From the NCBI GenBank assembly GCA_036426205.1, contig WSYH01000839.1:1-64000 (forward strand): 64,000 nucleotides of DNA. The letters run 5' to 3'. The position numbers and the translations under genes were made by a program. Under the pieces are notes generated by a model. It was not told the origin of the DNA, searched no databases, and was given only the letters and a program-made list of their open reading frames with translations. This stretch comes from Ascaphus truei (Eukaryota; Chordata; Amphibia; Anura; Ascaphidae). This document shows positions 10,970 through 20,976 of this stretch, in pieces (within the stretch, counting starts at the first letter, position 1; each line of letters begins with the position of its first letter).

Positions 10970-10971
<2 letters not shown>

Positions 10972-10974
10972 AAG

Positions 10975-12118
10975 CTTGACCCCGCTTCCATCGCGCCATG
11001 TGCTGACGTCATGAAGTATCTGCGATTTCTCAGCAGCGGCAGACATATGTTTTTCCCTGCTGTGTTTGTTTACTTTTCATGCATTGCATGCGTCATGACG
11101 TCAGATACCGCGATGTTAGTGGACTTACGAACGGGTACATTTAACTTTCCTTAATTCAATCTGGGAGTTTGACTGTAGGGAGTGTTGTGACTTTCTCTAT
11201 TCACGCCCCCTCTTGTGGCATAGTCTACTGACGGCAGTGATTAGAAGCCGCCGATCGATACCACGGAGGTCACTGACGTCATGACGGTCATGCACGGTGA
11301 CGTCATACGTCGTGACGTCACTTGCATCATAGCAATCACTCCCCCTTTCATTATTCGTATGTCTACCAGCTGTTTTTTTTTTTGTGAATTTTGGCGCGAA
11401 TTTTGACTTCCACACTCACTGACTCCACTATAAATTCTAGGCTCACTCTCCACAACTCCACTCCCCGAAGAAGACCGTTTGTCGAAACGCGATGGAGTGG
11501 GAGTCTGTGGAGGGTGACCCCTGACTTTTTCCAGTATAGGAGGCCTTTGCAACTTTTATTTTGGTCACATCAATTACACAGATTTTGGTGATGTATCATT
11601 ATTCAATATCATTGTGATACATGCTCTTATCCTAGATTCCCTGACATTATCTTAGGCAACATTGTCTTTATTTGAATGTATGGTTGTACTACTTGCATAT
11701 CTCTAATCATAGTGCACAGGTCTGCAGTTTGTGTCACTACACAGATTAGTGCCTCTTACAGAACCACCAACTCTTGTGTTCCAATACTTTTTGGCTGTTT
11801 ATTATATCAGCCATTGGTGATTCTCTTGACCAATTTATGTGCCTTTGTTCTCATGGTATATATGTATTGTCAGTTGTTAGTCCCCCTCCGCTTTTATATG
11901 TGTCTCCCCCTGTTTTTATCTCTATATTAATAAATTTTGCATTTATAATCATATTCATGGTATGCCCGTGTGCTTCATTATAAGGATACTTTTTTGTTGT
12001 GCTATACATTTATTATCCTTGAGCACCACTGTCTATTGATATTCCATCATATACTTGGGACAGTTTTTGGGCAACAGTTACGAATTGTGTTGATGCGGTA
12101 TACTTTGTGTTTTCTGAT
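10975..12118 (+). mobile_element. Penelope-like terminal repeat, solo or truncated
   Basis: About 1.1 kb without a coding frame. It contains at least five TGACGTCA or near-CRE palindromes between 11003 and 11325 and a hammerhead-like fold at 11458-11500 with the GAAACGCG core also seen in the Penelope element at 15564. It ends in an AT-rich region before a TA microsatellite. Assignment is by motif and by position next to a Penelope element; boundaries are approximate. Confidence 0.45.
11458..11500 (+). ncRNA. Decayed hammerhead ribozyme-like motif
   Basis: CCACTCC (11458-11464) pairs perfectly with GGAGTGG (11494-11500) as stem I. Between them lie CCGAAGA (core CUGANGA with U4 to C), a stem II GAC/GTC closing CGTTT, GAAA at 11484-11487 and the self-complementary CGCG. 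The cleavage position reads AT instead of U-H. The order of parts matches the minimal hammerheads known from Penelope-like elements, but the core substitution predicts little or no activity. Confidence 0.5.
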
Positions 12119-12120
12119 TT

Positions 12121-12187
<67 letters not shown>
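12119..12187. repeat. (TA)n microsatellite
   Basis: About 69 bp of alternating TA with one internal C, just outside the left inverted repeat of the Penelope-like element. Confidence 0.95.
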
Positions 12188-12210
12188 CAAAAGATTGACC
12201 TAGGCGCAAG

Positions 12211-12878
12211 TGGAGACAAGAAAAGAAAACATAGGGTAGTATGTTCTAACAATTTGGCCCTTAATTGGTACGATATGCACTCACAATGTTGTAATTAATT
12301 CAAGCCTTGTATCCACTCTGGGATCTGGAACAGTATCGACAGTCTGGAGCGTCCAACAGCACGTATTCCACAGCCAGATATTATCTCATACGTAGCGTTG
12401 CATATATAAAGGAAGGTAAAAAACGTACAAATAGTGTAACACAGTTTTAATAAAAAATAATATAATAACAATAAGTAAAAAAAACTCACACTTAAAATAT
12501 TAAACCACGCAATTCATAAAAAAATAGATAAATCCAATAATTATTTCATATATCATGACCTTCAATCATATCTCTAATGAGTGATTCCAGCAAATGTTCA
12601 TAATGAACTAACTACACAATCTAGCTACCTCTTAAACAAACTTCACACACAATTTGATTATACTTCTTATTGAAAAGACATAATTATGTATTCATGCTGA
12701 CCTAAAGTGGATTTCGCAAAAGATATTCCTGACACTCAGACAGAGACCAGATATAGTTCTAGGTCATATGATTAAATAAATCCCATGAGGTTAACATACA
12801 CACCTATATAATCCATTGATCTAATGATTATACTTAGATACTTATATATAGAAAAGGGGGGGACATGCAGATAAACAT
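12211..12878. repeat. Left inverted-repeat arm of Penelope-like element
   Basis: Starts TGGAGACAAGAAAAGAAAAC and ends GGACATGCAGATAAACAT. Its reverse complement is found at 16420 back to 16136 and 15078 back to 14689 with only scattered differences. Non-coding. Confidence 0.9.
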
Positions 12879-12879
12879 T

Positions 12880-14459
12880 ACCCTTACCTCCAATCTCTCG
12901 GGGTATATAGATCAGTTCTTAAAAAACCTGTTGGGAAATTAAGATCTTACTTAAAGGATACCATACAAGTACTAAATATCCTACGAGACATTGAGTGGAA
13001 GGAGACATATATCCTAGTAACATGCGATGTGTGTTCACTCTATACAGTGATTGATCACACACAGGGCTGTAATGCTGTGAAAGACAATTTGATTAAGAAC
13101 GGCAGTTTAGAATTAGCCCAAATAGATTTCATAATAGACTGCATCAAGCACATCCTGAGCCACAATTATTTTTGGTATAACGAACAATACTATCTCCAGA
13201 TTAGGGGTACCGCTATGGGTAACAGGTTTGCGCCAAATTACGCAAATATCTTTATGGGTATGTGGGAGGACCAGTATATCTGGTCCGATCACCAATTTGG
13301 CGCAAACCTGGTATCATGGTATCGCTATAAAGATGATGTCTTCCTGATTTGGGAGGGCAGTGTGGCTCTTTTAGAGTCATTTTTGGTGGGATTAAATAAC
13401 AATCCCTTTAATTTAGAGTTCACCACAAAATATAGTAAAGAACAGATTGAGTTTCTTGATCTACTCATCTATATTGAGGAAGGTCAAATTGAGACAAAGA
13501 CATTTATTAAAAGTGTGGATACAAATAATTTTTTGCTGGGAGATAGTGGACACTCAGAAAAGTGGATTAATAACATTCCACTGGGTCAAATGCAAAGACT
13601 AAAACGAAATTGTACTAAGAAACATGTCTTTGATAAACAGGCCCAGGATCTAATGGGGAAATTCCAAGAAAGACACTATAAACAAGAAGTTATAGAGAAT
13701 GCATATCGAAAGGTTTCACTTATGGACAGGGCATATTTAATTCAATATAAAGTAAAAGAAAATCACAGGGGAAAGAGGGTAAAGTATCAGTACCATTCAG
13801 TACCATTTATAACTGGGTACAGTAACTTGGCAGGAGATATTAGGAAAATCATTCAAAGCATTGGGGTATTCTGCATAAGGACCCAATGCTACAGCAGATA
13901 CTTCCCTCTAAACCAGAAATCATTTTCACGAGGGCTGCAAACCTAAAACAAAGGCTAGCACCAAGTTGTTTAAAAAAAGATAAGAAACCAGTTATAATAA
14001 CTAAAGGGTTTTTTAAATGTCAGACATGCAAAGGTTGTAAATTGCATCCGAATTCTCAAAAAAGTTTTAAAAATATACAATCAGAAGTGTCACAAGTTAG
14101 CTATGAAATAAAAGATATGATAGACTGTAATTCAAGCTATATTGTCTATTTGTTGCAATGTCCTTGCAACAAACAATACATTGGAAGAACCACTAGGAAA
14201 CTCAAAGTACGGAACATATAAGGAACATAGAAAAGGGTTTACTACAACATAGTGTTTCAAAACATTTTAAAGAATTTCATGGTCAAGACCCTAGAGGTCT
14301 CTGTTCGTAGGCATTGATAAGATTAGACCCAGTTGGAGAGGAGGGAATCCAGTCACTAAAATATCTAGACAAGAAACATACTGGATTTATGCCCTAAAAA
14401 CATTGGCACCACTGTGTCTAAATATTGATATAGATTTGGGATCCTTCCTTAGGGATTAA
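12880..14459 (+). pseudogene. Penelope-like RT + GIY-YIG endonuclease, truncated, frameshifted
   Basis: The main frame (13029-13946) carries a Penelope-type RT with TCDVCSLYT just upstream in frame, RGTAMGNRFAPNYANIFMG and the catalytic box YKDDVFLIW (Asp-Asp at 13332-13337). A shift near 13900-13946 leads into 13886-14221, with a CQTCKGCKLHP zinc-like patch and a GIY-YIG nuclease start (YIVYLLQCPCNKQYIGRTTR). Another shift at about 14218 is followed by an EHRKGF/ETYWIYALKTLAP tail and stop at 14457-14459. The N-terminal RT part is missing. The known role is target-primed retrotransposition with the GIY-YIG domain nicking DNA. Confidence 0.85.
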
Positions 14460-14688
14460 ACCAAATCTATACAAACCATGAATTAACCTGTGCTCTGTAC
14501 ATTACTTCAATTGTAATATGATGGTAATGTCGATATCCGTACAGTGTGGGATTGTTTCCCTTTTGTAGATTGTAGATACAATATATAAGGATTTTTTAGT
14601 TGTAATTACTTTATTGATAGGATATGAATTGATAGAATTCTGAGAGATACAGACTTTGTGATGTTATAACAATTATATAAGTGTTTAG
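14460..14688. other. Spacer between Penelope frame and right arm
   Basis: AT-rich, non-coding sequence joining the end of the GIY-YIG frame to the right inverted arm. Nothing else seen. Confidence 0.5.
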
Positions 14689-16420
14689 ATGTTTATCTGC
14701 ATGTCCCCCCCTTTTCTATATATAAGTGTCTAAGTATAATCATTAGATCAATGGATTATATAGGTGTGTATGTTAACCTCATGGGATTTATTTAATCATA
14801 TGAACTAGAACTATATCTGGTCTCTGTCTGAGTGTCAGGAATATCTTTTGCGAAATCCACTTTAGGTCAGCATGAATATATAATTATGTCTTTTCAATAA
14901 GAAGTATAATCAAATTGTGTGTGAAGTTTGTTTAAGAGGTAGCTAGATTGTGTAGTTGGTTTATTATGAACATTTGCTGGAATCACTCATTGGAGATATG
15001 ATTGAAGGTCATGATATATGAAATAATTATTGGATTTATCTATTTTTTTTATGAATTGCGTGGTTTAATATTTTAATTGTGAAGTTAATAAGAACCCCCC
15101 AATGGGTGAATAATTATAAGGTGATTAAATGTGACATTATGGAAATTTACTAATAATTAAAGTCCTTTGTAATTAAAACACTGACTCTGGGAAGATAATT
15201 ATATTGTTCATTGTCAGTTAACACAAATGAGCCGTTTAATATAATTGCCCTCTCTTGATAGAGCATTATACATGTATATATAGCATATTGTGTATATAAT
15301 TAATTTATCAACTATTCAATGGTGGTCTAGGAACTCTATGTTGTTGTGGACGGTTAATATACTATTTAATTTGAATTGTTCCATATAATAGGGTCAATAG
15401 GGTCAAAATAATGACCAATATAAATAAGCATTTAGACATATTGTATAATTTATTCGTATAGTAATTAGACAATCTAAAATGCAAATTTCTGAATTTACTG
15501 AATAACCAATCGTGTAAGGGAGGAGGGTATTTAACCTGAGATGAGGGACAGAGAGGGAGATCAGCCCCTGACGAAGCTGTAAAGGAGAAACGCGTAGGGC
15601 GTGAACTATCTTTTGTCTCAGTACACAGAAATACTAGGTAGCTGTCAAGCTACATGTTTTAAATGCGGAGGACTCAATAATTCGGCTGGCAGTGCTGCGA
15701 TCTAAAGAACGGGAGTCTCGCGAGATTACGCGACTGAGTGACGTCATTACGTCATCACGCACGGCGGAGGTGACGGGCGAATGCAGAGGACGAGAGACAC
15801 CGGCGTTGGAGAACAGTTTCATCGGAAGCCTCTGAAGTCGTGACTATCCGAAGCCGAGCACACCATAAAGATCCTTTGGGCCCCCGGAAAGTACCGTGAG
15901 TGCAGCGAGCACGTTAGGTGCAGGGGGAGACTCAATCAGGGCTCACTTAGACGGGAAGTAAACCGGTCTGAGGAGACTGTGGGCACTATTCAAAGGTTAC
16001 TTAACCTGTGTATATATATCATCATATACTTAAATAAAACCAGAGGTTACTTGGATATCTCTACAGACTGTCAGAAGATCAGCTGAATATTATGAGTGTG
16101 AGATACTCCGAATTCTCAACTGTTTTATGAAAACTCACAAAGTGTGAGTTTTTTACTTATTGTTATTATATTATTTTGTATTAAAACTGTGTTACACTAT
16201 TTGTACGTTTTTTACCTTCCTTTATATATGCATCGCTACGTATGAGATAATATCTGGCTGTGGAATACGTGCTGTTGGACGCTCCAGACTGTCGATACTG
16301 TTCCAGATCCCAGAGTGGATACAAGGCATGAATTAATTACAACATTGTGAGTGCATATCGTACCAATTAGGGGCCAAATTGTTAGAACATACTACCCTAT
16401 GTTTTCTTTTCTTGTCTCCA
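14689..16420. repeat. Right inverted-repeat arm with 1.06-kb insertion
   Basis: 14689-15078 and 16136-16420 are reverse complements of the left arm. The segment between them (about 15079-16135) has no partner on the left. It contains the hammerhead-like motif, CRE-like GTGACGTCATTACGTCA at about 15738 and a GC-rich stretch resembling a terminal-repeat promoter region. The left arm may have lost this segment, or the right is the complete terminal repeat. Confidence 0.85.
15564..15600 (+). ncRNA. Candidate Penelope-type hammerhead ribozyme
   Basis: GCCC (15564-15567) pairs with GGGC (15597-15600) as stem I. CTGACGA (15568-15574) fits the invariant CUGANGA core, GAAA sits at 15587-15590, CGCG forms the minimal self-complementary stem III, and TA before GGGC gives a legal GUA cleavage triplet. 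Stem II (15575-15586) pairs poorly, which may make it weak. Minimal stem III hammerheads acting as dimers are known from Penelope-like elements. Confidence 0.5.
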
Positions 16421-17650
16421 AGCAAATAAAATCGGAAAAAGGAGTACCAAACTCGGAACTATTCAGATACCTCCAGATCAGAGCTTTTTACAATAAATTC
16501 TCAATTCGACCCCCAAGAACGAATTTTGAGCAAATGTGTTTTAGAGGAACGGACACAAGGGGACTAACCTCTCAGATGTATATGAAAGTGATCTGTCCTG
16601 GAAAGACTGACGAGCCCCGACTCAACTACATGACGAGATGGGAGACTGACTTAGGGGAGACACTAGAAGACGAAGACTGGGACCATATCCTTCAGGCTGC
16701 AGCCAAAAGCTCGGTCTGTGGCACGTTAAAGGAGAACGCATTTAAGGTCCTCATGCGTTGGTATCATACCCCACTTAAACTATCTAAATTTGTTAAAGGG
16801 TATTCGCCGCTCTGCCCAAAGCAGTGTGGGGAATCAGCGGATTTAAAACATATGCTGTGGTCTTGCTCGAGTGTGGTCCCGATTTGGGAATACATTAGGG
16901 AATGGTTACAGAGGATCTTGAACTTGGAGATCCCCCTGGATTCGTGGCTGTTCCTTCTGGGCAGACGAATCCAGCGACACACAAGCTGGTTGCACATTTT
17001 GCAACCGCCACACGATGTGAGATCGCCGCAGTATGGAAACGAGATGAAATTCCAGTTATCCCCAGAATTTGTAATAGAATTTGGCACGTGTGCCAGATGG
17101 AACAGTTGACTAGTTGGGTCAACGACTCTGGTTCAAATTTCCTAAAAGTATGGGCGCCATGGATTGCCCAAACAGACATCCCAGGGGTAGATGCCGACAC
17201 AATCCTGCATTAATAGAGTTGATTGCGTTCTCCTATGACGGGGCAAGACTCAGGCACTATTAATTAGGGGACAGGTAGGACACGCCCCGAGACTAGTTGA
17301 CAGGGCAGTGAAGCCTCCAATCCTAGGAAGGACACAGCCGCAAAGAAGAAATCAAGCATGTCACATCCATACAACAAGTTCAAGGCCGTCCCGCCCCAAC
17401 CCCCCCTCCCACCCCCCCTCTCTTCCTTTCTGTGTAAACCTACTGTTGTCTTGTCCAAGTCATGTGGGTTAGGTTTGTAAAGTCTAGTGTGTAAATGTTG
17501 TAAGTCAAAGTTGACAAATGTTGGTGCTCTATCCCTGCACATACGGGGATGGAGGCTGTACTTATATGGGTAAGGTGATACCAAACTATGGAATGTGGCA
17601 CATTGTATGCTCTGTAAAACGCAATAAAAACTGAAGTTGAAAAAAAAAAA
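16421..17650 (+). pseudogene. L1/Tx1-type ORF2 C-terminal fragment with 3'UTR and poly(A)
   Basis: The frame ending at 17109 matches the layout of the ORF2 tail at 31944-33140: RYLQIRAFYNKF, a KENAFKVLMRWYHTP block and the zinc-knuckle-like CPKQCGESADLKHMLWSC (C-x3-C-x7-H-x4-C). One frameshift near 16900-17000 moves the tail into the 16902-17213 frame. AATAAA at 17623-17628 and ten A residues at 17641-17650 mark the 3' end. Diverged from the 29-33 kb L1, so it is a different subfamily. The Penelope-like element abuts its 5' side. Confidence 0.85.
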
Positions 17651-18388
17651 GGTGAACACAGCAATATAGTACAATTAACAGACAAGAAGGTAACACTTAC
17701 TTAGGGTTGGGGGATGGAGAAGTATCAGCTAGCAATTCTCCAGCAATCCGGTGACATTCAAGCTGGTATCAGAAGAAGAACTCCAACTGTAGGGTTGACA
17801 CAGTTTATATACCTGTGTAACCCTATTCTTAACATTGAATACAGACTATTGGTGAACAATTATCTGTATCCAATCCCTAACGTGGAGACACAGATTAACC
17901 CATGCCCCCCAACAAGTTAGCCCATGTGTACTGGGACTCTGAGGGTCTTATTTCTGTAGCCCCATAATTAAATCAGGGGCGACGACCTATTTAGCATAGC
18001 AGATGGAGTCTGCATTTTTCAGAGCAGATCCAAAGTACCATACATATACTCTTTAATATCTACACATATAATAAGTTCCATTCTGGTGGGCTCAGTGGGT
18101 CGACATTTGCCAGTTTTTAATGCCTACAGTGACTCCACATATTGGCCAAATATCAACTCTCTGTGACCTCCAGAACTGGAGATACAGAAATGCACTTTAA
18201 AACATTAAAATACAGGATTATAATGAAACATGGGAACAGGGGAACATACAGTTTCATGACATGACAAGGTGTAAACCACATTCCTGGACCGCTGTCCAGT
18301 TAAACCCTTGCCTCCCTGGTGAGGTCTGGGGGTGGCCATATGGTGTGCAACCCCTTTAATACCGGGCCAACCCCCCTCTCCCTCTACA
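17651..18388 (-). mobile_element. LTR copy 1 (partial)
   Basis: Homologous to 21061-22938 in three blocks (GGTGAACACAGC start, TTTCTGTAGCCCCA, and the CCCTTTAATACCGGGCCA end), with about 1.1 kb missing between them. It ends at CCCTCTACA, the same boundary as LTR copy 2. On the minus strand there is a TATA box (GGTATATAAACTG) near 17804-17811. The terminal ~75 bp present in copy 2 are missing, replaced by the L1 poly(A) tail. Confidence 0.7.
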
Positions 18389-18474
18389 CCCAGCTCCGGG
18401 ATGGCAGAGACTTGTGGAGGGAGCGGGTGATCACGGAGACCCCGAGAGTTTTACAGCCGGAGAGGTAACGGCCG

Positions 18475-20637
18475 TTGCGGCGGCCAGCCCATTTTCCCTG
18501 GAAACAGCTTTCACTGTTGTTTGCGTGGGGAGGGATGTGGTCCCAGGCGGAGCGGAACGAGCTCCTGAAGCTGGCATTGTCCCGACCCACTTACCCCCTC
18601 CCTGAGCCCGGCGCTCAAGCAACTCCGCCCTGGACTCAGCAGCCTCTTGCGGGTGGTAATCCACCGGCGGCGAAGACACTCCGGAATGAGCCCGGCGCCC
18701 GAGCAACTACGCCTTGGACTCAGCAGCCTCTTGCGGGGGGTAGTCCACCGGCGGCGGAGAAGCTCCGGCAGAAGCGGCGGTGTTACCACTGCCACAAAGC
18801 GGGCCACAATAAAGCCCAATGCCCGGACCGTGCGCGGCCAGCGCTCAAGAGCTGCGGAAGAGATGACCCCATTAGCGACGGCCATCCATCAGAACCCAGC
18901 GGCGAACCGGCGGAGGCGGAGACGAAGCCGCCATTCCGGCATCCTGCCAGCGGCAATTTTATTTGGGGGGAGGGTTGGGGTGTGCGGGAGGTGGGTGTTT
19001 CACCTTGTTTGGCGGAGTCGGCGATTGCCAGCGATGACGGAGCCCCACAATCCACGCCGGCGACCCTGCACCAAAGCCGGGTACTGTTGCGGCAGCTACC
19101 CGGGGCTCGCCCATGGCGGCGATGGCGGCGGAAGAGCCGCAATTCCGGCAAAGTGCCGGAGCCCTTTCTGAGTGGGGGGGAAGGACAGGGATTGCGGGAG
19201 GGGGTTATTTTACCTGGTTTGGCGGGAGCCGTGTTACTCTACAAAGACCTGGGACCCTTGTCCTGCACCATTTTTCCTGTACCAAGCCCGGGCGCTGTTG
19301 TGGCAGCGGCCCGTTGTTGCCAGGCCCAGATGATGCCGGCGGCGGCCACTCCAGTCTCCCTGCAATCGGGACCAACGAAGGCGGCGGTCTCTGCGGGGAC
19401 CAGCGAGGTAAGCCAGACCATGTCGCAGACTGACCCTGACTTATTTTTTCCTATGACTGTACCCTGTTGTTTCACTATAGGGGTGACCGGGGGGTGGCAG
19501 GAGATAGGAGCACCAGGGGAGGGGAAGGAAGGGCAGCTTGGAGGGCAGCCAGGCTTCCCCATTACCCTGGTGGAGCAGCAAGGGGACTCTCAGTTAAGAG
19601 CCCCCCTGTTGCAGCCTTGCTATGGGCTGGAGGTATCCGGGGCAGTGGCACAGTTAGACCACCCCAGGATCACCTACCAGCCAGGAGCTAAGGTGGGTGC
19701 ATCTGCACCAGCAACCCTGAACTCATCCCCGGTAATGGGGAGGCAGTGTCAGGGAGATGGCCTCACTCAGGTGTCCCTAGGATCCAGGTTAGGATTAGCT
19801 AGGGAGAAGCGGAATGAGGGAAGGCTGCAGGTAGGTAGCCAGCACCAGGTCTCAGTAGGAGAAGAAGGGCTAGTGGTAGCCGGGGAGGGAAAGCAGCAGG
19901 TATGGGAGCTAGAGTTTCCTATTACCCTGGCAGAGTCTCAGGGGGTCACTCAGATCAGCAACCCCCTGTTGCAGCCTGCCTATGGGCTGGGGGTATCCTG
20001 GGCAGTGGCAAGCTTGTGCCACCCCAGGGATCCCTGCCAGCCAATAGCTAAAGCGGGTGCATCTGGAGAGGTGCCCCTGAGCTCATCCCTGGTAAGGGGG
20101 AGACAAGGTCAGGGAGGTAGGTGCACTCAGGTAGTTCCAGTGTCTGGGTTAGGATTACCCAGGGGGGAGAGGAGTGCAGGTGGGCTGCAGGGAGGTAAGC
20201 AGCAGGAGTCATCAGCAGGGGCTGAGGTGCTGGGCCTAGGGGAGGCTAGGCAGGGAGACACTGTGGAGCAGGGGGAGATAGGAGGGCAGTGGGGTGTCAG
20301 GCAGCTGGCAGAAGCTAGGGATGGGCCAGGTAGGCAGGATGTCCCTTGTGCTGACTTACCCGGAGGGACCCCCCTGACAGATTCCCCAGGGTTCCCAGAG
20401 GAGGGGCTGTGGGTAGATAGGCAGCCAGAGAGGAGAGGCAAGGGTATAGCGGAGCAGCTACAGGTGGGCACAGGGCCAGGGAAGGTGGGGTCCCTACAGG
20501 ATAGTGACATAGCTCTTTCCCAGACTTGGTTGACAGGAAAGCGATGGTCTGTGCTTGATAGCTGGTCTCTCGCTGGTGCAGAGACATGCCAGTCTCTGGG
20601 CAGTATGCATGGAATGGAAGGGCTCCGGCGCAACTGA
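18475..20637 (+). CDS. CCHC zinc-knuckle (Gag-like) ORF, 720 codons
   Basis: A single long open frame with a retroviral-type knuckle CYHCHKAGHNKAQC (C-x2-C-x4-H-x4-C, residues ~103-116) flanked by basic residues. Before it is a doubled ~30-residue unit with TPPWTQQPLAGG / TTPWTQQPLAGG. After it come two ~120-residue repeats, each with FPITL, LLQP.YGL, a GAS block and RGRQ/MGRQ. There is no recognisable capsid, protease or RT. It may be a Gag remnant of a non-autonomous LTR element, but the LTR promoter features point the other way. AATAAA follows at 20678. Confidence 0.5.
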   Translation: MRRPAHFPWKQLSLLFAWGGMWSQAERNELLKLALSRPTYPLPEPGAQATPPWTQQPLAGGNPPAAKTLRNEPGARATTPWTQQPLAGGSPPAAEKLRQKRRCYHCHKAGHNKAQCPDRARPALKSCGRDDPISDGHPSEPSGEPAEAETKPPFRHPASGNFIWGEGWGVREVGVSPCLAESAIASDDGAPQSTPATLHQSRVLLRQLPGARPWRRWRRKSRNSGKVPEPFLSGGEGQGLREGVILPGLAGAVLLYKDLGPLSCTIFPVPSPGAVVAAARCCQAQMMPAAATPVSLQSGPTKAAVSAGTSEVSQTMSQTDPDLFFPMTVPCCFTIGVTGGWQEIGAPGEGKEGQLGGQPGFPITLVEQQGDSQLRAPLLQPCYGLEVSGAVAQLDHPRITYQPGAKVGASAPATLNSSPVMGRQCQGDGLTQVSLGSRLGLAREKRNEGRLQVGSQHQVSVGEEGLVVAGEGKQQVWELEFPITLAESQGVTQISNPLLQPAYGLGVSWAVASLCHPRDPCQPIAKAGASGEVPLSSSLVRGRQGQGGRCTQVVPVSGLGLPRGERSAGGLQGGKQQESSAGAEVLGLGEARQGDTVEQGEIGGQWGVRQLAEARDGPGRQDVPCADLPGGTPLTDSPGFPEEGLWVDRQPERRGKGIAEQLQVGTGPGKVGSLQDSDIALSQTWLTGKRWSVLDSWSLAGAETCQSLGSMHGMEGLRRN

Positions 20638-20755
20638 GGGGGAGATCGTGGTGTAGCCCTAGTGTGTTCTTTGTGCCAATAAAGTTTGTTGAATCCATCC
20701 GGGACCTTTCTGGAGTCTGTCATGCGCAGTTGCGCCGGAGCCCTTCCATTCCATG
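20608..20755. repeat. 29-bp perfect inverted repeat
   Basis: Positions 20608-20636 and 20727-20755 are exact reverse complements (core GGAAGGGCTCCGGCG). They straddle the CCHC ORF stop codon and the AATAAA at 20678-20683, so an RNA from either strand would form a stem with a ~90-nt loop. Confidence 0.95.
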
Positions 20756-20976
20756 TACTTCTACTGCTGGCTGCACGCGGGAGTTTGAGAGTAGAGGAGA
20801 GCAGGACCCAGACCGGAGTTGAGATATAGGTAAGGGTCATTACCTTTCCCACACACTCTGGTCATTCTAGTGGCCACACTTAGCTCCCTCCTTCCCAGCC
20901 CACATGACTACACTGACACCATTTGGTGCTATTGCTGATTACCGAAGCGCAGGACAGGCTTTTGTGAGGGGAGCTT

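Larger units (their letters stand above)
12211..16420 (+). mobile_element. Penelope-like element with long inverted repeats
   Basis: A plus-strand RT/GIY-YIG frame (about 12880-14459) lies between inverted arms: 12211-12878 on the left and the reverse complement in two blocks, about 14689-15078 and 16136-16420, on the right. The right arm carries an extra ~1.06 kb including a hammerhead-like motif. Penelope-like elements are known for inverted or partial terminal-repeat arrangements. The element is 5'-truncated within the RT domain and abuts an L1 ORF2 fragment at 16421. Confidence 0.8.

Noticed and set aside
12850..12880. G-run GGGGGGG as a polypurine tract of an LTR element
   Set aside because: It is part of the Penelope inverted arm and is mirrored at 14702-14714.
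16764..17200. Minus-strand ORFs over the L1 fragment
   Set aside because: Antisense shadows of the plus-strand ORF2 tail.
17440..17685. Minus-strand ORF at the L1 3' end
   Set aside because: Lies in the 3'UTR, low complexity start from the poly(A) complement.
18511..20852. Minus-strand ORFs under the CCHC ORF as the real LTR-element genes
   Set aside because: Ser/Pro/Cys-rich with no Gag, protease, RT or integrase motif; less convincing than the plus-strand zinc knuckle.
20911..20921. TGGTGTCAGTG on the minus strand as primer-binding site
   Set aside because: It lies ~55 bp from the LTR boundary, too far for a normal primer site; kept only as a weak hint for minus orientation.
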